Source: Septoria linicola (Eukaryota > Ascomycota > Dothideomycetes > Mycosphaerellales > Mycosphaerellaceae). Taken from it: a DNA stretch of 64,000 bases. The stretch covers positions 1,054,001 through 1,118,000 of the forward strand of contig CP099421.1 of assembly GCA_024114885.1 (NCBI GenBank). The letters are read 5' to 3'. Position 1 is the first letter of the stretch, and each line of letters opens with the position of its first letter. Position numbers and translations under genes: made by a program. The notes below the pieces were generated by a model, which ran no database searches, was not told the origin of the DNA, and saw only the letters and a program-made list of their open reading frames with translations. Of the stretch, positions 46,740-58,859 are shown in pieces.

Positions 46740-49700
46740 GCCTACTTACGCGCTACGCTTCGAATACGTCTAGTACTATATAGCCGCTAATATATTCTTT
46801 AGGTTCCTACTAGTCGTACTCTTTAGGCTAGCTCTACTAGTAGATTAAGTACTAGCGTACGCCCTTTCTTACTCGAGTTCTAAGAATCTTCTTAACTTCC
46901 TATTTACTTTAGTAGTCTATAAGTAGTATACTCTCTACCTACGTCTCGCTACCTTTCTAAGGTTCTAGAAGCGATATATAAAATACGTTATAGATAAGAG
47001 CGTCTACTAGTAGGGCTAAGCGGTACGCCTACTTTCCTACTACGTTAATTACCTTAAAGGGCCTAGTAAACTTATCTACTAACTTCTTCGAAAGAACCTT
47101 TAATCGTAGGTTCTTTATCGATAGTAAGACTATATTACCGACCTTATATTCCTTAGCCTAATACCTATTATTAAAGTACCTAGCCTACGCCTCGCCTACT
47201 TCTCGCTAGCGTTTACTTAGCGTCTTATAGTTCTTCTTTAATCTTTCTATAGCTTCCTTAGCGGCTAGTATCTCCTTTTTAGGAAGCGCGCTCTAAGCTT
47301 CTCGCCTACTCGTTACTAGCTCTAGATTAAAACTATATAGTACTATAAATAGTAATATTTTTAATATCGTATACGTACTATTATTATATACGAACTCGGC
47401 TTATACTAATAGGTCTATCTAGTTATCTTACTACTCTATGTAGTAGATACGTAGGTAAGTCTTAAGCGTCTAATTCGCTCTTTCGGTTTACCTATCCGTC
47501 TACGGATAGAACGCTATACTTAGCTTACGCTTTATATACGCCTTATAGTAGAAGTCAGACTAGAACTAACTCGTAAATATAGATCCTCTATCGCTAATAA
47601 TGCCTATAGGTATACTATAATACCTAATTACTTCTAATATTAAGACTCCTATAAGGTTACTACTCGTATACCTCTTTATAGTTAGTATAAAGATAACTAT
47701 CTTTATATATCGGTCGACGATAACTAGAATCGTATTATATACGTATACTTCTCGCTTACTTAGTAGAAGGTCTATAATAAAATCTTAAGTTAATTCTTAG
47801 AATAGACGGTCTAGTATAGGTAGCGTAGTTAGCTCGCTATATAGTCGATAGCGACGCGCCTTCGCCTTCTAGTAACTCCTATAGGATTCTACGTATTATA
47901 CGATATCCTTAGTTATCTCTAGCTACTAGTACTTCCTTCGTACTAGCGAGATAGTCTTGTCCTTACTAAAGTAGCCTATAAGGGTATTATCGTAATATAT
48001 ACGAATTATCTACGTTCGTAAGACGTAGTCCTTAGGTATATATAGTAAATCGTCTACCTAGAGGTTTCTCTCTCTTATAGTATATTACTCGAACTAGCTA
48101 CTATTACTTATCGCTTACGAGTATACTACGCTTATACTTAGCTTAGCCTATACTAGCGCGCGAGTATATCTAAGGATCAAGTCTAAGACGTTTACGTATA
48201 GCTCTTCGCTCTTAGTAATTATATCTACTACTCGTATAGGCGTTAAGAACTACTACTATAGATTAGAGTTAGTACTTCTCTCTATCGAAGAATACTATTC
48301 TTTATAAGTCGTATAGATACGAGCTACGAGCGGTCTACCTACGTCTCTCGTACTCTAATTATTCTATAGCTATAACTTAGTCTGTAGAGTAGGTAGAAGG
48401 TTAGTTACCTCTACTACCTCCTTAGTATAATCGCTACGCCTCGATAGCGTATTAGCTAGGTTTCGCTTACCTACCTAGTACGTTATAACGAAGTCGAATA
48501 AGGCTAGGAAGGTAGCCTAGCGAGCTTACCTACTAGTTAACTTCTTTACGCCTATAAACCTATAAAGGTTAGTATAGTCGACTAGTACGTCGATTATATA
48601 CGGAGCGCCTTCGAGATACGGCCTCTACGCTTTAAAAGCCTTAACTACTATAAGAAGCTCCTTATCGTATACCTTATAATTATACTCTATAGTAATTATC
48701 TTCCTAGATATAAATATAATAGGGTACTATTTAGACTCGAAGAGTTAGCTAAGGATTATAGTAATTACGTAATTAGAGGCGTCGCTCTTAACTCGTAACC
48801 TAAGCGTAGAGTTAAAGTGCCTTAGTAGTAGTACTATAGAAAAACGCCTTTTTAACTTAGTAAACGCCTACTCCTCTCGTATAGTCTACTTAAGTAGGCC
48901 TAGCTTCTTACCTACTATAGCGCCCTTAGATAACGCTATAAGGAGAGATACTACTCTAGAGTATTTAAAAATAAAACGCTAGTAGAAATTAGTAAACCTA
49001 AGGAAGGATTAAACCTCTACGAGCGTTATAGGCGTTAGCTACGCCGCGATTACGTCTATCCTACGTAGATCTATCGTAACCTCTCTAGTAGTTACTACGA
49101 AGCCTAGGAAATCGACTTCCTTCTACTAGAATTTGTACTTCGCTCTTTAAGTATAGAGTCTGAACTTCTAGAGACGCGTAAGTACGTCGTATACGTCGCG
49201 TACGTAGTCCGCGTAGCTCTTACTATAGATAAGAATATTATCTAGGTATACTACGTAGTACGTATCGACTAAACCTACTAAAGTATAGTTAATATACGCC
49301 TAGAACGTAGCTAGAGCGTTAGTTAGGCTAAATAGTATTATCTTATACTAAAAGTAGCTATAGCGCGTATAGAACGTAGTCTTCTAGTAGTCGCTAGGCT
49401 TGATACGAATCCGATAGTATATATCTATAAGGTCTAGAGTCGTAAACTATATAGCTCCTATAAGCCTATCTAGCGTCTTACTAATTAGAGAGAGTAGGTA
49501 CCTATTCTTAATAGTAATCTTGTTTAACCCTTAGTAGTTAATATATAGCCTTAGTTTACTATCTTTCTTTAGTATAAACAGGATAGGCGTACCTACCTCG
49601 CTAACGCTACGCTCGATCTAATCGTGCTTAAGGCCTATAGTAAGGTACTTCTTTAATTCCTCTAGCTTCTTACCTAACTAGTAGTATAGCGGCCTAAACG

Positions 49701-51595
49701 GTAGAATAGTACCTAGGCGTAGCTTAATCGTATACTCTACGCTATCTACTAGCTTACTCCTTATCTCTTCTATTAGGTTTAGAATATTAGAGAACTATTA
49801 GAACTTAGGAGGAAGAGAGTTAAGCTCTTCGCCTTTACCTATCTTACTTATTACTACTATATATATAGTTAGTATATACTTTAAGTCCTTAAAAAGCTTA
49901 TAGGCTTTCCTAACCTTAACGTTTTTAAAAGTATCGCTATAGGTCTACTTATCCGAGCTACTATCGACTCGTATATAATAAGTACGCCTTTATAGCTAAC
50001 CTAAGATTATATTAGGAGTTAGTATATTATAGGTATAAAAGATTACGCCTACTATACGCTCTACTCCTATAGAGTCTATAAGTCGTACACGTATATAATA
50101 TACGCTATAATAATACCCTAATTCTTTAGTAAATAAGGTAGCCGAGAGTAAGGTAGTATTAGTTCGAGCTATAATACCGTATTATAAGATAAAGGATCTT
50201 AATACTACGTTAATATTAGTAGTATTATTAAGAAGGAATTAGGCTAGCTTAAGCCTATCCTACGCCTCGACTACGCTCTCTAGGTAAGTCGTATTTACGA
50301 CTTATACGAGGAGGTATATATTACTACTAAGTTTAGTGTCTAGAGATCGTAGTCCTTCTCTAATACCTTCTCTTTTTTTAGCGTCTCTATAGTAACCTTA
50401 CGTACTAACGGCTTCTTACTATCGTCTTAGGCGCTCTAGTTAGAATAGATAGAATTAGTACTAATATACCTCTTCTACTTATAGCTATAGTATTCTAAAT
50501 ACTTATAGCCTATAATAGAGCGAGTAGAACCTTTGTCGCTAGAGCGACGCGTACTATTCCTTTCTAGACTATCGTCGCGTCTACGCGTAGGAGTATCGCT
50601 CTCTACGCGCTTACGCTTCGAGTATATATCGCGCTCGTAGTCTCTATTACTCTAGCTTCTACCCTAGTTATACTATATAGGAATTACCCTATTAGCTTAC
50701 TCTAGGCGCCTTACTAACGTAACTAAATTAGCGCGCTTACTAGGTATAGTATGATTCTTAATAATCTCTCGTCGAAGCGCTAGCTTTAACTTTATAAGAA
50801 GCTAGCGTACTAGCTACGTTTCGCTATAGTCGCCTAGTTAAGACTCTAAGTAGCCTAGCTCTATAGCGAACTAGCGTACCTCTTAGCCCTTACCCTATTA
50901 GGCCTTCTTATACTCGACTATTACGAGGATCGTATAATTCGCCTAATCTCTAATAATATCGTAGATAAAACGCTTAAACTTAGTCTAGGTATAGTCTAGA
51001 AGTATTACCTTAGAGTATTCGTTATACTAGGTCTCTTACGCCTCGCCTATAAGCTATATAATACTATATAGGACCTTCGAATCTTCTATACTAAACTCTT
51101 ATAGACTATTAAGGAAGATTACTTCGAGACTACGAATAAACTCTCTCGCCTCTTAGACTATCTCGCTCTTAAAAGTATAAGGTTCTCTAACTTTAGGACT
51201 CTTATATCGCGTATACGACGCGCTATTATAAAGTATACTACCTATAATACTAGTAGTAGCGTTATCTTTAGAATCGCTAATATCGAGAGTACTAGGAGTA
51301 CCTAAGGATAGAGATTCTAACTCTATAAGGAGCCGATTATTCTCTCGTCGTAGAGCGCGTACCTCTAAGCGACGACGTAGTTCCTAGTTCTTAGCTTCGA
51401 GCTATATACGCTCTACTTACGTACTATCTTTAATTATACTAGTAGACTCCCGCTCCTAAACCTTATTAGTATCTATAAGATTACCTTAATCGTCTACTTC
51501 GCCTATTACGAGCCCTAGCGGCGCTATACCTACGTTACGTCGAAGAGCTATAGGCCTCTATAGATTACTACTCTTAGAAAAAGAAGAATTAGAAT
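46740..51595 (-). pseudogene. Chromovirus-1 gag-pol with C-terminal chromodomain (RIP-killed)
   Basis: The sequence is colinear with 40960-45818 and differs mostly by C/T and G/A transitions. The RT box YLDNILIYS is at about 49215-49245, integrase at about 47470-48300, and the chromodomain-like end at about 46740-46910. It has the same orientation as the inner copy. It is slightly more mutated: several CG sites in the inner copy read TA or CA here. Confidence 0.8.
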
Positions 51596-51767
51596 TATAA
51601 AAAAGATATATAGTAATATATAGAGCGCTCTCCTAATAAGACTATTAGAATATTATAAGACTAATTCTTGCTTCCTTTTAGATATATACGCGTACTATAG
51701 TTATACTATACGCTAAGCCTACGAGCCTAAGGTAGATCTTAGCCTTTAACCTTACCTAGCTCTTATA
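51596..51767 (-). repeat. Chromovirus-1 5' LTR
   Basis: The LTR is 172 bp, plus strand TATAAAAAAGATATATAG to ...CTAGCTCTTATA, followed by the target duplication AAGAT. Confidence 0.85.
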
Positions 51768-51772
51768 AAGAT

Positions 51773-54700
51773 ATAGGTCTACTTCTAATTATCTAAATCC
51801 TATTCTTTTTAGCTTTAATATATATAGCTAATTCTAGTCTCTTATAGCTTACTTTAGCCTATAGAGACTCCTTAGAACTTATAAGACTATACTAGTTAGT
51901 AGGTTAATACCTAGTAGTAGGATTATATAGATATCCTTATATAAGGTACTCTCTATAAATATATTATTTATATCTACTTAGTATAGAACTAGGTCCTTCT
52001 TATAGACTATAGCTATAAATCCTCTTAGAGTATCCTACCTAACTATAAGAGTAAAAGTTTCTATATAGTCTACTCTATACTTTTAAAAGAACTCTCTTAT
52101 AACTAGTCTTACTTTAAACTTTTTAATAGCTCTACTAAGCTTTCTCTTAATATTAAAGACCTATCTTAAGGTAACTAAGTTAGCCCCTTTTAGTAGAACT
52201 ACTATAGTCTAGGTATTATTACTCATAAGTATATCTAGCTTCTTCTAAATAGCTTCTTACTAGAGATAACTCTACTTAGGATTACTTACTACTTCCTTAT
52301 AGTTCCTTAGGATTAGAACCTCCTATTTATATATTCCTACTTCTTTAGTAGCTAAGAATATAATCTCTTTAACTTCCTCTAAGAATTCTAGGTTCTATAG
52401 GATACCTAGGTTAATAGAGCTTATAGCTAAGAAGAAAGCCTAATACTCTAGAAGTATTTCCTTATCTAGCTAACTATTCTAATCTAGCTTAAGCCTAATT
52501 AGCTTTAGCTTCTAGTTAAATCTATTAAGTTCTTAGGATACTTTCCTCTTTCTAAGAGTTTACCTTAGAACTATCTACTCCTAATCTACCTCTATAGTTT
52601 CTTAGGTAGAATTCTTAGATTCTTTCTTAACTTTCTCTTAGTCTAGGAATTTTCTATACTCTCCTATATCTTCTAGTAGAGGTAGAAGTTATATAAAGAG
52701 TTTCTTTCCTTTCTAAACCTATACTAATAGCTAGAGGAGAAGAGGCTTCTACTAGCTTAGACTAGGAGTACCTAGGGTACTCCTACTAGCTTATAGAGTA
52801 GGCTAGCTAATAGTTCTTAGCCTTCTAATAGGTCTTCTTTCTAGAGCTAAACTAGGAAGATTCTTGGTTTTAATATTTAAGTCTAATTCTCTATCTAGCT
52901 TATCTTTAAAGAAGATTATATTAGTATACTACTTAATAGCCTTTATATCTAGCTCCTAGAACTTCTATACCTTTACTATATTATTATAGTATCTAATAAA
53001 CATAGTATCCTTTCCTCTATTTATTAGTTTATTACTCCTTATCTACTAAGGCTATACTCTTATATCTATATATACTATAGCTCTATATCTCTATACTTTA
53101 AGGTAGGAGACTATTAGTTTAATCCTATTAAAAGCTTTATTAGGTAAGAGCTTAAATCTTTTAATATTAGGTCTATTTAGGAGCTTGTTCCTTATATATA
53201 TTTATACTTTAAGAGCTTCTAGCTAAAACTTAATAGGTATCTTACTTTCTTTAAGTATTACTCTAATAGAGGCCTCTAATATTTAGATAGACCTCTTAAC
53301 TACTCTATTCTAGAGTAAATTATAGGCCTTAGTTAGCTTAAAAGTAATTCTAAAGTCCTTCTCCTACTATTTAATTAAAGTAGTAATCTCTCTAGTATTA
53401 TTAGCCCTTATAGACTTAAGGAGTACTACTAACTACCTTTCTACCTTAATCCTCTAGTTCTAAAGAGTAGTTAGTATATCTAATCTAGCTTTAAGTAGAA
53501 ATACCTATTTCTTTCTTAAGAAATTATTAATAATCTTAAACTATTATATAAAACCTTTTACTAATAATAGTAATAGTCTATAAATATCTACTAATATAAG
53601 AGCTAATCTTTTAGGTCTTCTCTTAATAGACTTACTTAGATATTTCTTTATCTTACCTATTATATAGATCCTATACTTATACTCTTCCTAGTTAGGAATT
53701 AGAATTCTCTTCTTTAGGTTAGTAACTTTATAAAGGTTTAAGAGTAACCCTCTTCTAAAGTATATAAATCTTCTATACTATAGCTCCTACTATTTTAGAT
53801 CCTTCTCTAATAGAGTAGTATAGGTATTATTAACCTCTATAGGATTATATAGTAAGTAATATAACTTTTCCTATAAGAGAGGTAATATCTTACTAATAAA
53901 TAGAACACCTCTAACTAGCTTAGTCTTTATAACTATTTAGCTATCTAGAGAGATAAGAGTGAAATTAGGCTTCTAGACTCTAAATTACTTACTAAACTAA
54001 TCTTATAATATAAGATTTACTTTAAGATTAGAAATAAATAGTATCTTATTAAGTAGAACTTCTCCTCCTAAGATTCTCTTTATCTATACTAGCCTAGAGT
54101 AGGTTATATAGAGGTATCCTCCTCCTATCTTAATCTATACTTTCTTCCTTAGTAGCTTTACTAATCTAAAGAAGGATAGTTAGTTAGTTATATAGGATAA
54201 GGTATAGGAATCTAAGAGCTATTCTTAGGGTAATAACTTGCTTTTAGCCTTAATTATAGAATAGGCTAACTTATCTTAGTTATTATCTTCTAATAGGGAA
54301 TTATTATTACTTCTAGAACTAGAGTAAGTTCTAGAATTAGAACTAGAACTAGACTCCTAGGCTAAAAATCCTTTCTTTAGAAGCTTTCTAGACTTTTCTA
54401 TCCTCTAAAACTACTTACCTATTTTCTAGATAACCTTCTTTAGCTTATTATATAATAATAACTTATAGATAGCTTTCTTAATATATCTAGTATTCCTTAG
54501 TAAAGAGGATCTTCTAACCCTCTCTCTAAAGAATAATCTCTAAAGGTTTTTCTAGTTATTAGTACTATTTCTCTACTAGGATAGTTTCTTAGTAGTAGAG
54601 AGGTTAGGACAATCCTTTAACTAGTACTTCCCTTTCTTATAGAGCTAGTATATTAGTAGAGACTTTCCTTAATAGAGCTACCTAGAATAGAATATAGCTA

Positions 54701-55792
54701 AATCTATATCTATCTTATCTAGATTATCTCTTACCTCTTAGGACTTAAGTAGAAGGAGAATAGTATCTATATCTAAGGATAGTTAGGTTATAATAGTATC
54801 CTTAGCTACTTAGTATAATATAGGTAGAGACTATAGGAGATATTTTAGCCTTTTCTCTTAGCTCTAGTAGTAAGCTTCCTAAGGATTAATCTTAGTAATC
54901 CTCTTACCTAGGCCTCTAAGGTATCTCTATACTTCTCTAATTATCTTATTAGGTAATATCCTAAATATAATAAACTACTTAATTAGACCTATAGTATAGG
55001 ACTTTAGGACTCTATTATACTTATTCTAGAGAATTACCTATATCTTAGCTACTAGTATAGTAATATACTATATCTCTAGCTCTATCTTATTATCTTTACT
55101 AATACTATATCTAATACTAAACCTATATACTATATTGTCTTTTAAGAAGTATTAATTCTAAGTAATATATATCTAAAGACTAGTATCCTACTAAACTATA
55201 TATAGGTTCCCTCTAATAATTAGTTAGCTAATTACCTAGAACTAGTCCTTTCCTTCTAGCTTATCTATCTATAGCTTAAACTATCTCTTCTAGTTAGTTC
55301 TATCTAGGATTAGAATCCTTTAGCTCTTCTTATTCTTTTAGTCTATTATAGAAATAGGTAAATAGGATAAATAATTAGTAGAATACTTTAGACTAGCTAA
55401 GGATTCTAGAGGAGAGTAATTTCTTATAGTAGAGAGACTAGCTCTAAGAGATAGAGATTCCTCGTATTTAGGAAATTACTAAGACTTAGATATTTCTCTC
55501 TTAGTAGAGTTTCTATTACTAGGTAGTAGGAAGGCTAAGTAGCCTCTTCTAACTCTAGTAATACTAGGTATAATAGTAGAGAACTAGGTAGGTATTAATA
55601 AAGTAGAAATATACTACTATCTTATAGAGATCTTTACTAACTTATATACTACTAGGTACAAACTAGCTTCGTTAGTAATATAGTTAGAGAAACTTCTAGG
55701 CCCTAAATGTTTTCTATAAACTATAAGGGATATAAGTAACCTATACTAATATAGGTTACTCCTATTTAGTATATAAACCTAGGCTTATAACC
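51773..55792 (-). pseudogene. Copia-A gag-pol remnant, 5' two thirds
   Basis: This is the largest uninterrupted piece of Copia-A. Read on the minus strand it follows the same order as the younger copies: primer-binding site, gag with a zinc-knuckle remnant, protease, integrase, and the start of reverse transcriptase up to about the chromovirus insertion. It is colinear along its whole length with 32290-36310 of Copia-C. Differences are almost all C/T and G/A. Stops occur every few tens of codons. The reverse transcriptase and RNase H parts continue at 38316-38372, 30818-32011 and 17104-17575. Confidence 0.8.
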
Positions 55793-56069
55793 TATTAAAA
55801 GTAGAGAGCGTATTATATACTATATAATATTAAGAAGGATATAGTATAGTAAAGAAGAATAGAGGATTAATCTTAAACTAACTTATATATATAGTATAGT
55901 AGTAATATACTAGGAACTAAATATAAAGTTAATTAAGTTAGTTATCTAAGAAGAGATAAAAGAGAAGTAAGATATACCTCTTACTAAGCCTTAGGTAGAT
56001 ACCTTAGGTATCTAGAACTATACTTAAATGTCTATATCTAGACTAACTATCTAGGATATATTCTTAATA
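55793..56069 (-). repeat. Copia-A 5' LTR
   Basis: This 277-bp LTR reads on the minus strand from TATTAAGAAT (originally TGTTgAGAAT) to ...CTTTTAATA (originally ...AACA). The primer-binding site abuts it at 55781-55792 (minus strand GGTTATAAGCCT). Confidence 0.9.
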
Positions 56070-56074
56070 AAGAC

Positions 56075-56690
56075 TAAGAATACTAGCTTCTAATAAGCTC
56101 TAAATAATAAGAAAAAGAAGAGATAATATAGTAAGACTCTTATAGAAGAAGTAAAAGCTAATAGCTAATAAGAAGGTATCTTTTAGAGCCCTAGTAAGAT
56201 TAATCGTATACGTAACCTATAGACTTAAAGAGAAGCTACTAAGAAGTAAGAGAGTAAAGATAAGGCTACTAAGAAGTAATAGTAATAATTAAAGACTATA
56301 TAGGCTTATATTATAAAGGAATAGAGAGCCTTAGAACGTATTTAGAAGAAGAAGGAGAAGGAGTTAAATACTTAGAAACTATAGGTTTAGAAGGAGTTTA
56401 ATAAATAGGTTAAACTAACTAACTAGTAACTTAACCTTAAGTTATAGGCTTCTATAAGGCCTATAAGACGTTATAAACAAATAACTCTATATAAGAAACT
56501 ATAGGTACTTGATTTAGTAGGTTTAGAAGTAAAGGAAGCTAGTACTAAGAAGAAATAGCTACCTATAATAAAGCGATAAATAATACGTAAACTAAGCCGT
56601 ATTATTATACTTAAAGTTAACTAGAGTAAGCTAGATATATAGCGTAGATAACGTAGTTAAGAGTGTGTTAATTAGTCTACTAGTTGTTGA
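56075..56690 (+). pseudogene. Pogo/Fot1-type transposase, 3' part (RIP-killed)
   Basis: The reading frame continues across the Copia-A insertion: the codon AC|T is completed at 56075, and the 615 bp that follow end in TGA at 56688-56690. The content is the typical post-DDE tail of fungal pogo-type transposases: a basic run (NNKKKKR) near 56105, SPSKINRIRNL near 56195, then a long Lys/Glu/Gln-rich coiled-coil-like segment (KKKEKELN and similar) with TAG at many expected Gln codons. The target duplication AAGAC is at 56070-56074 and 4216-4220. Joined with the left half, the whole element is about 2.14 kb, a normal Fot1-class size. Confidence 0.85.
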
Positions 56691-56731
56691 GTTACATAAC
56701 GCTTTGTGAAATGAATATAATGCTGGAATTC

Positions 56732-56771
56732 CCTCGTCACGTGGTAAACCTCGTCATGTGGGGAAGCCTTC
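56732..56771 (-). repeat. Right terminal inverted repeat of the pogo/Fot1-like element
   Basis: Read on the minus strand it begins GAAGGCTTCCCCACATGACG, differing from the left end at three positions. One difference (ACGTGA to ACATGA) is a G-to-A transition in a TpG on the opposite strand, so it could be RIP. The TA duplication follows at 56772-56773. Confidence 0.9.
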
Positions 56772-56773
56772 TA

Positions 56774-58859
56774 CCCTAGCCACACTTCTTGAGCTCGCGA
56801 TGGCGAGATAGCCGCGTCCTCTACAGAATGCTGCGGATGAGCTTCCCTGTCGTGCTCACCGCCAACGATGTGGGTTGTGGACGTAGCCGAGGCCCCTCAC
56901 AGAGTTTCGTGGGCGGCAATCGAGCTCGCAATGGCTCAATTTGGCATGACAACCAGGTGTATTCCCACACGAGCCTGAGTAGTGATGCCGTCTCAAGGCT
57001 AAGCAGGAGACGGTGTAGGATATGAAGTGGGCGAGTGTGGTCATACTGTATACAGTCGTTTTCTGAAACACTATCGTAAGTCTAGATTGCTCGTCAAAAT
57101 GCATAGCCGTCCGGCACTTTTTGGCCATGGATCGCTAGTGTCATGTTCAAACAAGTCGTTCCTGACGGCAGTGAGAATTGGGACTTCCAACAATACTCGA
57201 CGACATGCTTCTGAGCTGCTCGAGGACGACTGGCCAGCGTCCTTTTCAGCGTTTCATCAAGGCATTTTCTGCCGTTCCTGCGGGAGGATGGGGTCAATGT
57301 GCCAGAACTGGTAAAACGCGGATCTCACCGCCTCGACGACGTGCAGGACACCAGTCCAGGATGCATCATCTCCGCTATCGTATATACCGTAAGCGCTTTA
57401 GGCGATGTCCTTTCCGTGGTATCCCAGGATAGTCGATCGCAAGGGATACTGAAACAGCGAGCGATTCAACACGGCATTCAGCTTGAGGCAAAGTGCTGAG
57501 CACAGTACTGGCTGTACTGCATACCAGTCGTCTAGTCGGAACTCCGAGACATCGCCAATGCTCGCGAGATCTGCACCCGACGCCACCGCATGCATGTCTT
57601 TGCATATCTTCGAGAATCGAGGCCCGCCCCGCAGGAACCACCGTGCCCGTTAGCTTTCATGCTTCGTCTCAAGCACTCGGTGAGGCAGATCTTCACTTCG
57701 AAGCTACGGCTGTTGTGTATCCTACCACGGCTACTGCTGCGGCTTGACGGGTATCAGAGGGTCTGAGCATTGCCTTCGCACTGATTGAGCACCATGCGTT
57801 GACGTGCATTTCCAGCCCGCGAGCTTCGTAGCACGCGAAGGCCTTCAGCAAATGGGCGCATGCCACAAAGTCGCAAGTTCATGCACAAGCATCTCAATGC
57901 CTGGCCACGCATGGAGCCCCACTTGCTATCGCATGCTGGAACTGACCCTGCACAGCAGTGGTCGTGGTCCTCATGCCAGGGCTGGGACTCAGTGCATGGC
58001 TTCTCGTGGGTGTGCTTTTCGTCCGTGGCGGTGTCTGTACGACTTCGACACTGCTGTGGTCTCGGGTCAGTGGGAAACCTCGGGCAAATGATTCATCTGA
58101 TATGATTTCGTCCTGCGTGAACTCTATGGCACCGCTGTCCAACGCAGCAGGTCGGCAGTGTGATTCAGCCAAGTCTTTGGACTTTTAGCTTCTGTCAACC
58201 TGGTGAGCGTGCGTCAGTGCGACTGGACCCTTTTCGCTGTGTCGTGGGCCATTGGAGAGGCGGTGGTGGCTGCAGCTTGAGTGGGCTTTTTAACACTCTC
58301 TCGACTGACAACACATCGACCGCTGCGGTCCGCACATCCCACAGACAGCTCTCCGGTTCCACAAGACTGCCTGCGCGCGAGTCCCAGCGCGCGTGTCTTG
58401 GGTAGCACAAGCGTGTGGCTAGCACCTGGCTCAACCCATCTCACCTCATCACTCTGAGGTTCTGTCGCGAATTTTGGCTTCCAGCCTCTGATCGGAGCAC
58501 CGAGAATCCTGTTGAGTGGAGAGATGCCGAGTACATCTGCGAGCTCTGCATGCGCAACATGGCTCCGGCTGATCGTTGTTGGAAGACTCATTCATGGCAC
58601 ATGACATCCGTTTGCAACGCACAATGTATGGCTTCCATCAGGAATTCCGACTTCGACATGGACCACCGATGCAGTAGTTGCCGTGCTTTGCAGACTCTAG
58701 CGCTCGCGCGCTGGCACTATTGAATGCGTGGAAGCTGAAGTGCGGAGCACAAAGCTCAATCCACTTGTCACAAGGTTGCAGCTCTCTTCCCGAGCCCACA
58801 TCAGTTCGAGCATGGAGCAATGCACGACATGGTGTTATTTTCTTCCCATCGCTTCACTG
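56774..58859. other. Host DNA with no convincing gene
   Basis: Composition is ordinary and there is no RIP. Many short frames overlap on both strands (for example the minus frame 58214-58591), but none has a recognisable domain, signal peptide or consistent splice structure. A noncoding transcript or a poorly conserved gene cannot be excluded. Confidence 0.4.

Larger units (their letters stand above)
38373..51767 (-). mobile_element. Chromovirus-1: outer Ty3/gypsy chromovirus, split by its own sister copy
   Basis: Its pieces are 38373-39295 and 45996-51767, summing to 6695 bp, exactly the length of the inner copy. The duplication in Copia-A is AAGAC at 38368-38372 and AAGAT at 51768-51772. 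The C-to-T difference falls where the C is followed by A (the RIP context); in the left copy it is followed by T and stayed. LTRs of 172 bp are 38373-38544 and 51596-51767. Gag-pol runs on the minus strand (5' LTR at the right). Confidence 0.85.
4221..56069 (-). mobile_element. Copia-A: outer Ty1/Copia element, interrupted four times
   Basis: Copia-A inserted into the pogo element with duplication AAGAC (4216-4220 and 56070-56074). Its own pieces are 4221-4370, 16977-17103, 17104-17575, 30818-32011, 38316-38372 and 51773-56069, which sum to 6297 bp, within 2 bp of the intact family length of 6299. Its 5' LTR is 55793-56069 and its 3' LTR is split into 4221-4370 plus 16977-17103 (150 + 127 = 277 bp). 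The inserts are Copia-B, Gypsy-1, Copia-C and the chromovirus pair. CpA and TpG are almost completely lost, making it one of the most mutated layers. Confidence 0.88.
2771..56773. mobile_element. 54-kb RIP-mutated nested transposon block with TA duplication
   Basis: The block is bounded by TA at 2771-2772 and TA at 56772-56773, immediately outside 40-bp inverted repeats. Nearly all of it is AT-rich, with CpA and TpG almost absent and TpA hugely enriched (endless CTATAG, TTAGTA, CTAGAG), the signature of repeat-induced point mutation. It contains eight transposons: one pogo-type DNA transposon, four Copia elements of one family, one 13.2-kb Ty3/gypsy element and two chromoviruses of one family. 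All nesting levels can be read from target-site duplications. No host gene survives inside. Confidence 0.9.

Noticed and set aside
38373..51767. Chromovirus LTRs as a tandem array made by LTR-LTR recombination
   Set aside because: The missing segments break at one shared site with a near-perfect 5-bp duplication, and the restored outer copy has exactly the inner length, so self-nesting is simpler.
2771..56773. The block as a Starship-type giant mobile element with cargo genes
   Set aside because: The bordering repeats belong to a pogo/Fot1 element with TA duplication, no tyrosine-recombinase captain was seen, and all of the content is accounted for by nested transposons.
2771..56773. The AT-rich block as a regional centromere
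   Set aside because: AT-richness is explained by RIP of known transposons; no centromere-specific sequence can be recognised. Only chromatin data could decide.
58214..58591. 125-codon minus-strand frame
   Set aside because: It shows no domain, overlaps several equally open frames on both strands, and has no splice or start context to support it.
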